Positions 1 to 7,755 of a DNA stretch of 46,790 nucleotides are shown here, in pieces. The notes under the pieces are model-generated. The model saw only the letters and a list, made by a program, of their open reading frames with translations. It did not search any database and was not told the origin of the DNA. The stretch spans positions 1 through 46,790 of the forward strand of contig MKWG01000035.1 of assembly GCA_001899685.1 (NCBI GenBank). Reading direction: 5' to 3'. Source of the stretch: Sphingobacteriales bacterium 44-15 (GTDB lineage: Bacteria > Bacteroidota > Bacteroidia > Chitinophagales > Chitinophagaceae). Within the stretch, counting starts at the first letter, position 1. Each line of letters begins with the position of its first letter. The position numbers and the translations under genes were made by a program.

Positions 1-132
1 ACCGGCACGCCGCTCGGCCACGATCCTTCGGGCAATACCGTAACCACCATTACCGTCATTACCAGCACCGGCGGAGAGATCATCACCGCCTTTCCCGGCG
101 TATTGCCGCCGCAACAGCAAGACCTCACCTAA
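1..132 (+). CDS. 3' end of a possible polymorphic-toxin gene (partial)
   Basis: Frame 1 is open from the window edge to a TAA at 130-132 and gives 43 residues. The tail contains HDPSGNTV, a run of beta-branched residues (TTITVITST), then GGEIITAFPG and a short Pro/Gln end. A terminal beta-hairpin ending in T-A-F/Y-P is typical of BECR-fold RNase toxin domains (EndoU, CdiA-CT and related families), which sit at the C-terminus of large secreted Rhs, CDI or T9SS toxins. That is a family-level resemblance from a short stretch, so the call is tentative. Ten bases separate the stop from the next gene on the same strand, as toxin and immunity genes are usually arranged. Nothing can be said about the rest of the protein, which lies outside the window. 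Confidence 0.4.
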   Translation, partial: TGTPLGHDPSGNTVTTITVITSTGGEIITAFPGVLPPQQQDLT

Positions 133-142
133 AAACAAAAAG

Positions 143-751
143 ATGAAAACCAAACACCACAAAGACCCGTTCAACACCCAATGCTGGCTCTGCGAATGCA
201 TTACAGACCCTTACCAGGTAATCGCCCACTTCTTTGCCGAAGCGCATGTGCACCACTTTCGCAGGCTCATCAAAAAGCTGGTGTGCCATGCCAGTGGTGT
301 AGGTGTGTATAAAGAATATCCACCCGGTGATGTACTTATATACAGTAAGATCATCCGCTCGCTTATAAAAGCCGCTGATGCTTTGAGGCATACAAAGCAC
401 AGCGCTGTTACTATTAAAAAGGAAGACCTCTTCCATAAAAAATACTATTGCAGCCATTATGTTAGCGCAGATGTGTGGAAGGAGCTTCCGCGCTGCCTGT
501 CTGAAAAAGAATATAGTGATCCATACCGGGCATTTCAGCAGTTTTTCAGCTACCGGTCGCTCAATAGCTGGATGCAGTGCTGGGAGCAGGTAGTGGAGAA
601 TGCCCTGAACAGTGATACTACCGCTATAACAGCCCCGCTAACAGTATGCATTCATTTGATAAAGCTGGTAGAAGCCGCGCACCTGGTGGATGTAAGGGAG
701 GTAACTCATGTGGGTGAATGTGTAAAGAATAGTAAGTCATTATCATTATAA
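143..751 (+). CDS. Hypothetical protein, candidate immunity protein
   Basis: A 202-residue protein without signal peptide or membrane segment, so probably cytoplasmic. It is rich in His and Cys (for example CWLCEC at residues 14-19 and HVHHF at 36-40) and looks mostly helical (IAHFFAEAHVHHFRRLIKKLV, shown here by its start IAHFFAEA; later FQQFFSYRSLNSWMQCW). I do not recognise a named family. Its ATG lies 10 bases after the stop of a gene that may encode a BECR-type toxin. Single, small, cytoplasmic proteins in that position are commonly immunity proteins, so that role is inferred from position only. The start is the first ATG after the upstream stop; no Shine-Dalgarno sequence is seen, as usual in this phylum. 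Confidence 0.55.
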   Translation: MKTKHHKDPFNTQCWLCECITDPYQVIAHFFAEAHVHHFRRLIKKLVCHASGVGVYKEYPPGDVLIYSKIIRSLIKAADALRHTKHSAVTIKKEDLFHKKYYCSHYVSADVWKELPRCLSEKEYSDPYRAFQQFFSYRSLNSWMQCWEQVVENALNSDTTAITAPLTVCIHLIKLVEAAHLVDVREVTHVGECVKNSKSLSL

Positions 752-890
752 TGGTATTTGCTACAAGCAGAATGGTTTTCCTGATAGCTCAGGCATATGA
801 ACTGGTGGTATAAGCATGTTAAAAACACTTGTGTACCAGGTGCCTTAAAAGTATATGTGTCTTTAAAAGTCCCGCTTTTATTTTATAAAT

Positions 891-1040
891 TTATTAAATA
901 GCGAAATATTTTATCAACAGCCTGAATACATTTATATAAATCTTGTAGAAGCCGGGTTTGTAGAGAAAGCAGAGGATTATATTTATAGCAATATAGGAGA
1001 AACCAATATGGTAAACGTACATCGGGGCTGTTTCTGGTGA
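891..1040 (+). pseudogene. 3' remnant of a REP-associated (IS200-like Y1) transposase
   Basis: In the 312 bases between the neighbouring genes one frame stays open from about 891 to a TGA at 1038-1040. It reads SEIFYQQPEYIYINLVEAGF followed by VEKAEDYIYSN. This matches the conserved C-terminal block of REP-associated tyrosine transposases, which has the form QKLxYIHxNPVxAGxVxxxxDYxYSS. The NPV proline is changed to Leu (INLVEAG). The catalytic tyrosine and HUH region that should lie upstream is absent, and no start codon precedes the block. It is therefore a decayed fragment. The 752-890 part of the gap shows nothing I can assign. Confidence 0.7.
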
Positions 1041-1063
1041 ATGTTAATTTTTAAATCCAGCTC

Positions 1064-2320
1064 ATGAAATATATAATCACATTTGTTATTACTTTACAGT
1101 ATCTGTTTGTCAACGCGGGCACTATGCAGGTGATCACTCCCAATGATTTTACCGGCAGTGATATCGAACGCATACAGGCGGCTATCAATGCTGCCAAAAC
1201 AACTACTCATAAAGTTGTGATCCCGCAGCGCAATTCAAACGGCAGCAATAGTTGGAAAATAGACAGAGCGATAGTATTACCCGGCAATATGACGGTCATA
1301 CTGGATAATTGTGTTATTCAGTTGTCTGATTCCTGCAGGGATAATATGTTTCGTAGTGATAATGTAGGGATTGGTATTACAGATCCCGTGTGGATCTATA
1401 ATATAAGTATTGTGGGAGTAGGAAATGTACTGTTAAGAGGTGCTGATAATCCTCGGTCAACGGGAGATGCTTATAGAACCCTGGCACTAAGCCCTGCTAA
1501 AGGAAGGGTGAGCTATGGGAGTGATGCGGGAAAAGAGGGAAGAAAACAAAAAGGTGACTGGCGTAACAACTTGATCCAGATTGCTTATGTGGATGTATTT
1601 ACGCTAAAGAATATAGAAATAGAGCACTCCCATGCATGGGCTATCAGCTTTGAAAGATGCAGGAACGCCGAATTGTCTGATATCAGGTTCAATAATCCCG
1701 AAACCATTATTGTAAATGGCGTAGAAAAAAAAGTGTTCAATAAGGATGGGATCAACTTAAGACATGGTTGCAAATATTTTCGTATAAATAATATTACCGG
1801 TATAAACGGGGATGATCTGATCGCTCTTTCCAGTCTTGATGCAGCGCCTTATTATCATACTAATGGCGACATCAATTCTTATCAGGTCACTTCTACCAAA
1901 TGGAATGGACCAGAAGATGATACAGAACAAATATTCATCACCAACTGCCAGACCAATTATACAGGAGTAGCCATCCGTGCAAGCGACAGTGCAGGCATAC
2001 ACAATGTATATATCAATGGGGTTATAACAAAAGCAAGGCCTGACACGCCTGCCCCTTATGGGGGAAGTCCTTATACGCTGCTGGTTGGCGTCGGTGGCTA
2101 TGGTAAGTCGTCGGTGCCCGGTAAGATCAATAATATCTATGCTATGAATCTTGTTGGAGACGGTAAGACGCTGGTTTTAATAGAATCTCCCATAGCTGAT
2201 TGTGTATTTATGAACGGGATTTACACGGGACAGGATTCTTCTGCGGTCAAATACACGATTGATAGAGCCAGTACCAAAGCTATACAGGAAATCAACGTCA
2301 TCAAAACAGGTAAGGACTAG
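1064..2320 (+). CDS. Secreted GH28-like right-handed beta-helix protein
   Basis: A 418-residue protein with an N-terminal hydrophobic signal segment (about residues 1-19). The body is a parallel beta-helix of the pectate-lyase/polygalacturonase type, with recurring NI.I and NN..I turns. NKDG at 226-229 and GDD at 249-251 correspond to the NTD and DD motifs of glycoside hydrolase family 28, which hydrolyse galacturonan and related uronic polymers. The usual following GHG and RxK motifs are not evident: after GDD the sequence runs ALSSLDAAPYY, and later VAIRASDSAGIHNVYI. It may thus be a GH28-related enzyme with a different active site rather than a true polygalacturonase. It stands alone on the plus strand and converges with the next gene; the likely location is periplasm or cell surface. 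Confidence 0.65.
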   Translation: MKYIITFVITLQYLFVNAGTMQVITPNDFTGSDIERIQAAINAAKTTTHKVVIPQRNSNGSNSWKIDRAIVLPGNMTVILDNCVIQLSDSCRDNMFRSDNVGIGITDPVWIYNISIVGVGNVLLRGADNPRSTGDAYRTLALSPAKGRVSYGSDAGKEGRKQKGDWRNNLIQIAYVDVFTLKNIEIEHSHAWAISFERCRNAELSDIRFNNPETIIVNGVEKKVFNKDGINLRHGCKYFRINNITGINGDDLIALSSLDAAPYYHTNGDINSYQVTSTKWNGPEDDTEQIFITNCQTNYTGVAIRASDSAGIHNVYINGVITKARPDTPAPYGGSPYTLLVGVGGYGKSSVPGKINNIYAMNLVGDGKTLVLIESPIADCVFMNGIYTGQDSSAVKYTIDRASTKAIQEINVIKTGKD

Positions 2321-2423
2321 TGGCATTGTTACATTGTTGACGTAATGCGTAAAATATCTTTCCGTCTTTGCCATACTGCTAATACCCCAACCTCTCCTTT
2401 TTCCGATTTCCCTTTGATCCCTT

Positions 2424-4610
2424 CTACCGGTTTCCTTTTCTCTCCACCGGTCTTGTTACCGGTTTTTTATTAGCAGGCGTTGCCGGGCGTGCCTGCGCCG
2501 GTTTTGTTGGTGCAGGACGGGGCTTAACCGCCGGTTTTGTAGCCGGTTTCGTTTGTGGCGGTCTGGTGGCCGGTCTTGTTACCGGTTTGGTATTATTTTC
2601 CGATGGCCTCGGGCTTACAGGTCTTGCCGGCGTTGTGGGATTAGGGCGGGCAGGTGTTGTAGTGCCTGGTCTTGTTGAAGGTCTTGTGTTTTGATTATTT
2701 CCCGGTCTTGTACCAGGATTAGCCGGCCGCGTAGCAACAGGGCGTGTTACCCGGTCTCTTGTAACAACAGCCGGCCTGTTATGATATACGTTATCCCGTG
2801 TAACGGCAGGGCGGGCAACAGGTCTTGTATTCCAGTTGGCCGGGCGGTTTGCCACCACATTCGGGTAACGTGCAGGCGTGCCCGCTGGTCTGTGCCCATA
2901 ATACCCGCCGTTCCAGCCCCATGGACGGAATGGAGGGCGGAACATCGGAGGTCCAAACCATCCCCAGCCATGACCATGGTAATGATAATAATGCAGCCAG
3001 CCGAAATTAAAGCTCAGTCCCCAGCTTACGCTCCAGCCGGTCCAGGGGTTATACATCATTCCAAAACCCCAGGTACAAGGGCGGGGATAATACCAATGCC
3101 CATACCAGGGGCGGTAATGCCAGCCCGTACCCCAAACCATTGTATGATGATAACGGTAACTGCCGAGGTAGCCGGGCGTATATCCCACATATACATATTG
3201 CGGTGTGGTATGATAGATGTATACATATTTCGTGTTATAAGCGTTGCTGCTTGCCGGGATCTTTTCAACATCAGAAGGACGTTCATTGGCAACCTCCCAG
3301 GGACCATCAGGACGGCTGCTTTTAAACCAGATGCCATTTTCCAGGGCATAATACTGGTTATTGGGTGCAAGCATAACAGTGATATTGCTGTTTTCGGCAA
3401 GCGACAGGTTTGTATTTTCTATCGGTACAAACCTGGGGTTGCCATCATAGCTTACCGTACAGGTTGCGGCGCTCCTGTCTACTTTTGCTGTTTGCGGAAT
3501 ATTGGCATCCACGATCGCTTCCTCCGCGGCATCTGTACCAGCTACGCTGGAAAGCACGCCATCTTTTTCCGAACCTTTAGGGATAGATGCAAAAGCCGCA
3601 GGCAAAGCATCTGAAGGAACATACTCCCATGGCCCTTCTATAGTTGTGCTGGCATACCATCTTCCTGAAAGCAGGATATAATTTTTCTGCGATTCAACAT
3701 CTTTAAAAATTTCATCAAGAGAATTGTCAACATATAACAGGGTGGAGTTTTCCACTGCTTTGTAAGTCGGCTCTCCTTCTGTCTGAAGCAATTCTGCCGG
3801 CTCCGTACTTACCAAAATATCGGTAGGTACGGTAAACCTGGGTTCTTCTTCTTTGTCATTTTCCGTATCCTTTTGTTGTTGTTCTTTTATCGCGGCATCT
3901 ACAGCTTTAATTTTTGAAGGCAGGTTTTTTACATTCGACCAACCGCTTTTTACCCGGGACGAGCTATACCAAAAGCTGCCGCCATACAGGTAATATTTGT
4001 TGTCATCAGGATTTTTAACAATAAGGTAAGGTGAGTTTACCACCCGCGTCATTTTAAGATCGTCATCCTGTTGTTCAACAGGCTCTCCATCAAGCACAAT
4101 AAGCGTGGTGGGCTTATTCCTGTAATAAATAGCGGGTGGGGCGGTTTGTATGCCGGATTCAGTATCATCTTTCTCCTGCTGCATCATTTCGTTAACCCTT
4201 TCCAGGTCAAGCCTGATATTTATTTGCGGCGCCCCGCTTTCCACTGCCTGCTTCAGCGTTGCCCGGCTTGCTTCATCGCCGTCGGAAAATTTGGATTTGG
4301 TAACGGTGACAGATCTTACCGTTGCTGTTTTGTTATCAGTGTCAGGCAACAGCAGCGCATCAAACCACATTACCCCAAAAACCGGGTCGGCGCCTGCCGT
4401 TTTGCGGATAGATACCGCCGCCCTTGCGGTAATATTATTGCCGGCATATTTTTCGGGCTGAGGCTCAAATATGGAAATTATTTTTCCATCTGTGGTTGTA
4501 ATTTCCTTTGGCCAGGTATTTTGTGCAACACCTTTTAAAAAAGAAAGCTGCAATAAAAGCAGCCCCGGCAGTATGGTAATAAAAAATTTCATGTGAGGAG
4601 ATTTATCCAT
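2424..4610 (-). CDS. Secreted modular protein with WY repeats and His/Trp/Tyr/Gly-rich domain
   Basis: A 728-residue exported protein. A second ATG at 4592 (residue 7) directly precedes the signal peptide MKFFITILPGLLLLQL and could be the real start. The middle contains three similar segments with the pattern W(Y/F)xSSxxxGPW or SGW: GGSFWYSSSRVKSGW, GRWYASTTIEGPW and GIWFKSSRPDGPW. Then comes a strongly aromatic, His/Gly-rich region (about residues 480-590; WYGHWYYPRP, HYYHYHGHGWGWFGPP), followed by a tail of about 130 residues made almost only of Pro, Arg, Thr, Ala and Lys. Similar proteins are often annotated carbohydrate-binding family V/XII, without biochemical support that I know of. Role unknown; envelope or matrix binding is an inference. 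The Arg/Thr/Pro tail produces long spurious reading frames on the other strand. Confidence 0.75.
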   Translation of the reverse strand: MDKSPHMKFFITILPGLLLLQLSFLKGVAQNTWPKEITTTDGKIISIFEPQPEKYAGNNITARAAVSIRKTAGADPVFGVMWFDALLLPDTDNKTATVRSVTVTKSKFSDGDEASRATLKQAVESGAPQINIRLDLERVNEMMQQEKDDTESGIQTAPPAIYYRNKPTTLIVLDGEPVEQQDDDLKMTRVVNSPYLIVKNPDDNKYYLYGGSFWYSSSRVKSGWSNVKNLPSKIKAVDAAIKEQQQKDTENDKEEEPRFTVPTDILVSTEPAELLQTEGEPTYKAVENSTLLYVDNSLDEIFKDVESQKNYILLSGRWYASTTIEGPWEYVPSDALPAAFASIPKGSEKDGVLSSVAGTDAAEEAIVDANIPQTAKVDRSAATCTVSYDGNPRFVPIENTNLSLAENSNITVMLAPNNQYYALENGIWFKSSRPDGPWEVANERPSDVEKIPASSNAYNTKYVYIYHTTPQYVYVGYTPGYLGSYRYHHTMVWGTGWHYRPWYGHWYYPRPCTWGFGMMYNPWTGWSVSWGLSFNFGWLHYYHYHGHGWGWFGPPMFRPPFRPWGWNGGYYGHRPAGTPARYPNVVANRPANWNTRPVARPAVTRDNVYHNRPAVVTRDRVTRPVATRPANPGTRPGNNQNTRPSTRPGTTTPARPNPTTPARPVSPRPSENNTKPVTRPATRPPQTKPATKPAVKPRPAPTKPAQARPATPANKKPVTRPVERKGNR

Positions 4611-4753
4611 TTACACAATAAATGTACTTTTTATTTTTGAAAAGATAAATCGCGATGGACCAGGCAGAGACAGGCATAATACGTGGACGAAAGTCTTAAA
4701 AATAAATTAACTTTCAGCTGATATTTTAATTTGTTTAATAAAAATGTATTGTT

Positions 4754-4954
4754 ATGCCTATTGTAAAAGTCATTGAAGTTATTGCTTCTTCAGAAAAAGG
4801 AATTGATGACGCTATACAGCAAGCCGTTGCAGAAGCATCTAAGACAGTTAGGAATATTGATTCTGTTTATGTAAAAGATATCAAGGCTCACGTAAAAGAC
4901 GGCAGGGTGGCTTCTTACGGGTGTATCTGCAAGATTTCCTTCAGGGTTGATTAA
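4754..4954 (+). CDS. Dodecin family protein lacking the usual flavin-binding residues
   Basis: A 66-residue protein matching the dodecin fold: KVIEVIASS near the N-terminus, a helix IDDAIQQAVAEASKTVRN, then two strands ending KISFRVD. Dodecins form hollow 12-mers that store flavins or related ligands. In characterised flavin-binding dodecins the strand after the helix carries a conserved Trp (xLxWFEV), and a later strand carries Gln (YQV). Here these positions read NIDSVYV and SYGCICK, so Trp is Ser and Gln is Gly. The family call is firm from length and pattern. Flavin binding is doubtful. The gene stands alone with 143 bases upstream and a repeat element downstream. Confidence 0.88.
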   Translation: MPIVKVIEVIASSEKGIDDAIQQAVAEASKTVRNIDSVYVKDIKAHVKDGRVASYGCICKISFRVD

Positions 4955-4983
4955 ATAGTTCAGTCCTGTAACTTAGTGTTATG

Positions 4984-5093
4984 TTAAACGTGAAACGGCA
5001 GACTTGTCTACCGGTTTACCTGCCGTAGGCATGGCAGGCAGACGATAAATGTGAGCATTTCACATTTATCGCCTCACCTCTCACAAAGAAATA
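4984..5093. repeat. Intergenic GTGA/TCAC repeat element, copy 1
   Basis: Starts with GTTAAACGTGAAACGGCAGAC and contains two hairpins. CTGCC and GGCAG flank a GTAGGCAT loop. CGATAAATGTGA (5043-5054) and its exact reverse complement (5060-5071) flank a GCATT loop. The core GTGAGCATTTCAC recurs with one change in the copy at 10870-10931. It belongs to the dispersed family also seen at 9257, 10870, 31524, 33254 and 37600. Confidence 0.7.
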
Positions 5094-5190
5094 CGAAAAA
5101 TCATTGTTGACATAACGCCGGTTTAAAAGACCACTTTACATAGCTGCATGCTATAGGGGGTGATCTTTTTTTGTTACCGGGCAACTCATT

Positions 5191-7611
5191 TCACTTCCTC
5201 ATCAGCCAAATCTCCGTAACCTGTGAGCCTCTTTCTCCTTCGCCGCAGGTCCAGGAGAACACCACTTTACCCGAGGCGGTAGCTTCCCTGGGAATATCAA
5301 ATTCATAAGTAGGCTTTGTACCGGTTTGCATAAAATCGTGGATGATAATATTATCGTTGGCAACAAGCTTTATTCTGGAACGGAACCTCCCGGTATAAGT
5401 TATCCGCATTTTGTATTGCACTGCGGTATCGAGATTGTTATATTCAATTTTCAGGGGCGTATCATACAGGGTATTGATCTGGCTCATCCAGGGACCAGGT
5501 GTGGTTTCCCCCGAAAAACCTTTTGATTGCACTTCATGCACCCATTCTTCTCCTATTACGCCTACGCCGAAGCTTTTCCTTGGAGAGGAAAGACTGCCGG
5601 GGTCTTCCGCCCAGGTTTTGCCATAGATTATCCTGTAGTTGCTCTCGGGGTTGCCGAAATGATCGTAAAAACCGCCGGGGCCGGGATCCGTGCGATGCAG
5701 CATCGCGTAGAGCTGCTTTGCTCTTTCCTCATCATCAGCGATCCGATCCAGCACATTCAACTGATCCATTAACCATGGGGCATCATTCAGGGGAATATCC
5801 ATATTATCAATGAAGTTCCCCCTGCCGGGCATAGCGCCGTGCTTTTCTATTGTCAACTGTGCACCGATGCTGCTATACAAGGAGTCTGCGAGCACATAAC
5901 ATTTTTCCTTCAATGCCGGTGCAACGGGCTCATCCTGCCCCTGCTGCAATATCATTCTGGCTTTTAATACAGCAATCGAGGATGTTGCGGGCGTTGCAGC
6001 ACTCAATACCGTTCTTGCCTCTGATTCCAGCGCTGTTTCATGAATAAGCTTACGCCTTACATAAGCGTCATAATATGCACGCAGCAGGCACATCTGGAAC
6101 CGGAAATTCTTCATCAGGGCGGGAGTCGCTTTTTGCTCAAGATCCTGCCATTGCATCAGGGTCTGTTCTACCGTATTGTTGCTCAGCAAAGGACCGCGGA
6201 GGTTTTTTTCTAAATTAAAAATACCCTGTGTTGCTGCTTCACAAATACCTGAGCCCATAAACAACCGGGTATAGTCTCTTATAGTTTCTATTATTGGCGT
6301 GGAAGGATCCCAGTCCTGGTCGCTCCAGATGAATTTATTCACATCATCGTTTGTACCTTCGGAGTAGCTGATGCTGCCGGAAGCATATTTGGCAAACACA
6401 TTATGTATATGCTTTTCATCCTGCGGGCGGGGGTTGATACATTCCCTGCCCAGCGTTTGCGCATAAGCCAGGTCCCAGTCGGGTATGGGATACTGGCAGC
6501 TAAGGCTGTGTGTAATGTCAGGATATCTCCTGATGGGAATATCAGCCTTCACCAACTGACGCAGCTCTGCAATAGGTATCTTGACCCAGGGCCCAAATAC
6601 CACGCCTCCCAGCCACGGGTAACCGGAGTTCACCTGCCTGAAAAACTCGTCAAACCATTTTTGAGTGGGGCGGAAGACCTGTGGAGATACCCATATTTTG
6701 GCATTAGGATGAAATTGCCGCAATGTTATGGCAATTTTTCCCAGCCAGTCAAACAATACTCCGGGTTCCAGGTCGCCGGGATCTCCTCCCGGCACAAAAA
6801 CATTATCCAGCTTTGGAAGTGAAGCGAATACTTCCATGCGCTCCTGCAGCTCTTTGCGCAGTTCCTGCCTGTTGGTATAATCTTTTCCCATATTCGGGTA
6901 CCACATCCATACGTCCAGGTTGTAAGCCTTGCAGATGCGCGACTGCTCAATAATCATTTTTTCCGGACGCAGCTTCATGTGCACACTGGTATCTTCGTCA
7001 TCCGTGCGTGGGGGCAATATCTCAATGCTGTTTGCGCCAAACAACGCAAGCTCTCTTATATACTGGTCATATTGCTCTACAGAAAAAGCATCATAAGAAT
7101 TGGTTTTAGGGCGAAAGCCTAACTGGTGCCCTCTGATGGGATAGGCCGGAGTTGAAGAGATCGTTGCCGCAACAGGCAGCGTTATCCTGCCTTGCTGCAT
7201 ATCGGCTTTCCTGAGCAATCTTCCTATTCCGTACAGCACACTTCTTGCATCTTTGCCTGAAATAATTACGGCAGACGATGATGCTGATACCAGCAGGCGG
7301 TATCCCTCATTGCCGGGAGCGGGTAATGTAGTCAAAGCTTCCTCCAATGCTTTGGGTAATTTCGATATTCTCTCTTCTGCAACAAGATATATAACTGCCC
7401 CATGTTCTTTGGGGATTTTGTTTGCAACAGTGAACTGTATCCTGGTTCTTTTCTCCACTTCTTCTTTTAGTACCTGCAGCGGTTTATTAAGTGATACTGC
7501 TTTAGTATCTTCTACCCATACGATGGCATTTGAAAGATCAAGGGACTGGGAGAAACCGGAGTACCGGGTTAATAATAAAAAAAAGAGGGAAGTAAGCATT
7601 CTGAATTTCAT
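5191..7611 (-). CDS. Secreted GH20/GH67-like glycosidase family protein
   Basis: About 806 residues from the ATG at 7611, which puts MKFRMLTSLFFLLLTRYSGF at the N-terminus as a signal peptide; an ATG nine bases further out is possible. The N-terminal 150 residues resemble the alpha/beta domain found before the catalytic barrel in GH20 hexosaminidases and GH67 alpha-glucuronidases (GYRLLVSA, VIISGKDARSVLYGIGRLLR). A barrel-like domain follows (RGHQLGFRPKTNSYD, NSIEILPPRTDDE, VWMWYPNMG, VFVPGGDPGDLEP, IWVSPQVF). The C-terminal 130 residues look like a beta-sandwich (YKMRITYTGRFRSRIKLVAN). The exact substrate is not deducible; cleavage of a uronic-acid or amino-sugar polymer is an inference from the domain order. 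Divergently placed from the DUF1800 gene, 144 bases apart. Confidence 0.7.
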   Translation of the reverse strand: MKFRMLTSLFFLLLTRYSGFSQSLDLSNAIVWVEDTKAVSLNKPLQVLKEEVEKRTRIQFTVANKIPKEHGAVIYLVAEERISKLPKALEEALTTLPAPGNEGYRLLVSASSSAVIISGKDARSVLYGIGRLLRKADMQQGRITLPVAATISSTPAYPIRGHQLGFRPKTNSYDAFSVEQYDQYIRELALFGANSIEILPPRTDDEDTSVHMKLRPEKMIIEQSRICKAYNLDVWMWYPNMGKDYTNRQELRKELQERMEVFASLPKLDNVFVPGGDPGDLEPGVLFDWLGKIAITLRQFHPNAKIWVSPQVFRPTQKWFDEFFRQVNSGYPWLGGVVFGPWVKIPIAELRQLVKADIPIRRYPDITHSLSCQYPIPDWDLAYAQTLGRECINPRPQDEKHIHNVFAKYASGSISYSEGTNDDVNKFIWSDQDWDPSTPIIETIRDYTRLFMGSGICEAATQGIFNLEKNLRGPLLSNNTVEQTLMQWQDLEQKATPALMKNFRFQMCLLRAYYDAYVRRKLIHETALESEARTVLSAATPATSSIAVLKARMILQQGQDEPVAPALKEKCYVLADSLYSSIGAQLTIEKHGAMPGRGNFIDNMDIPLNDAPWLMDQLNVLDRIADDEERAKQLYAMLHRTDPGPGGFYDHFGNPESNYRIIYGKTWAEDPGSLSSPRKSFGVGVIGEEWVHEVQSKGFSGETTPGPWMSQINTLYDTPLKIEYNNLDTAVQYKMRITYTGRFRSRIKLVANDNIIIHDFMQTGTKPTYEFDIPREATASGKVVFSWTCGEGERGSQVTEIWLMRK

Positions 7612-7755
7612 AATTATCACTTTGATGTCCGGGTTGAAAATGCGCCTTTGATTGCAAGTATATAAAAAATAAATTAAGGGCGGTAAATAACAGAGCTTTC
7701 ATCTATCGTTATATACTCTTTTTATCGTAGCATAATTAAACCTTAGGACACAAAA

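Noticed and set aside
2691-3614. A 307-codon plus-strand frame opposite the His/Trp-rich and Arg/Thr/Pro-rich protein
   Set aside because: It is an antisense shadow of compositionally biased codons, has no recognisable motif, and overlaps a well-supported gene on the other strand.
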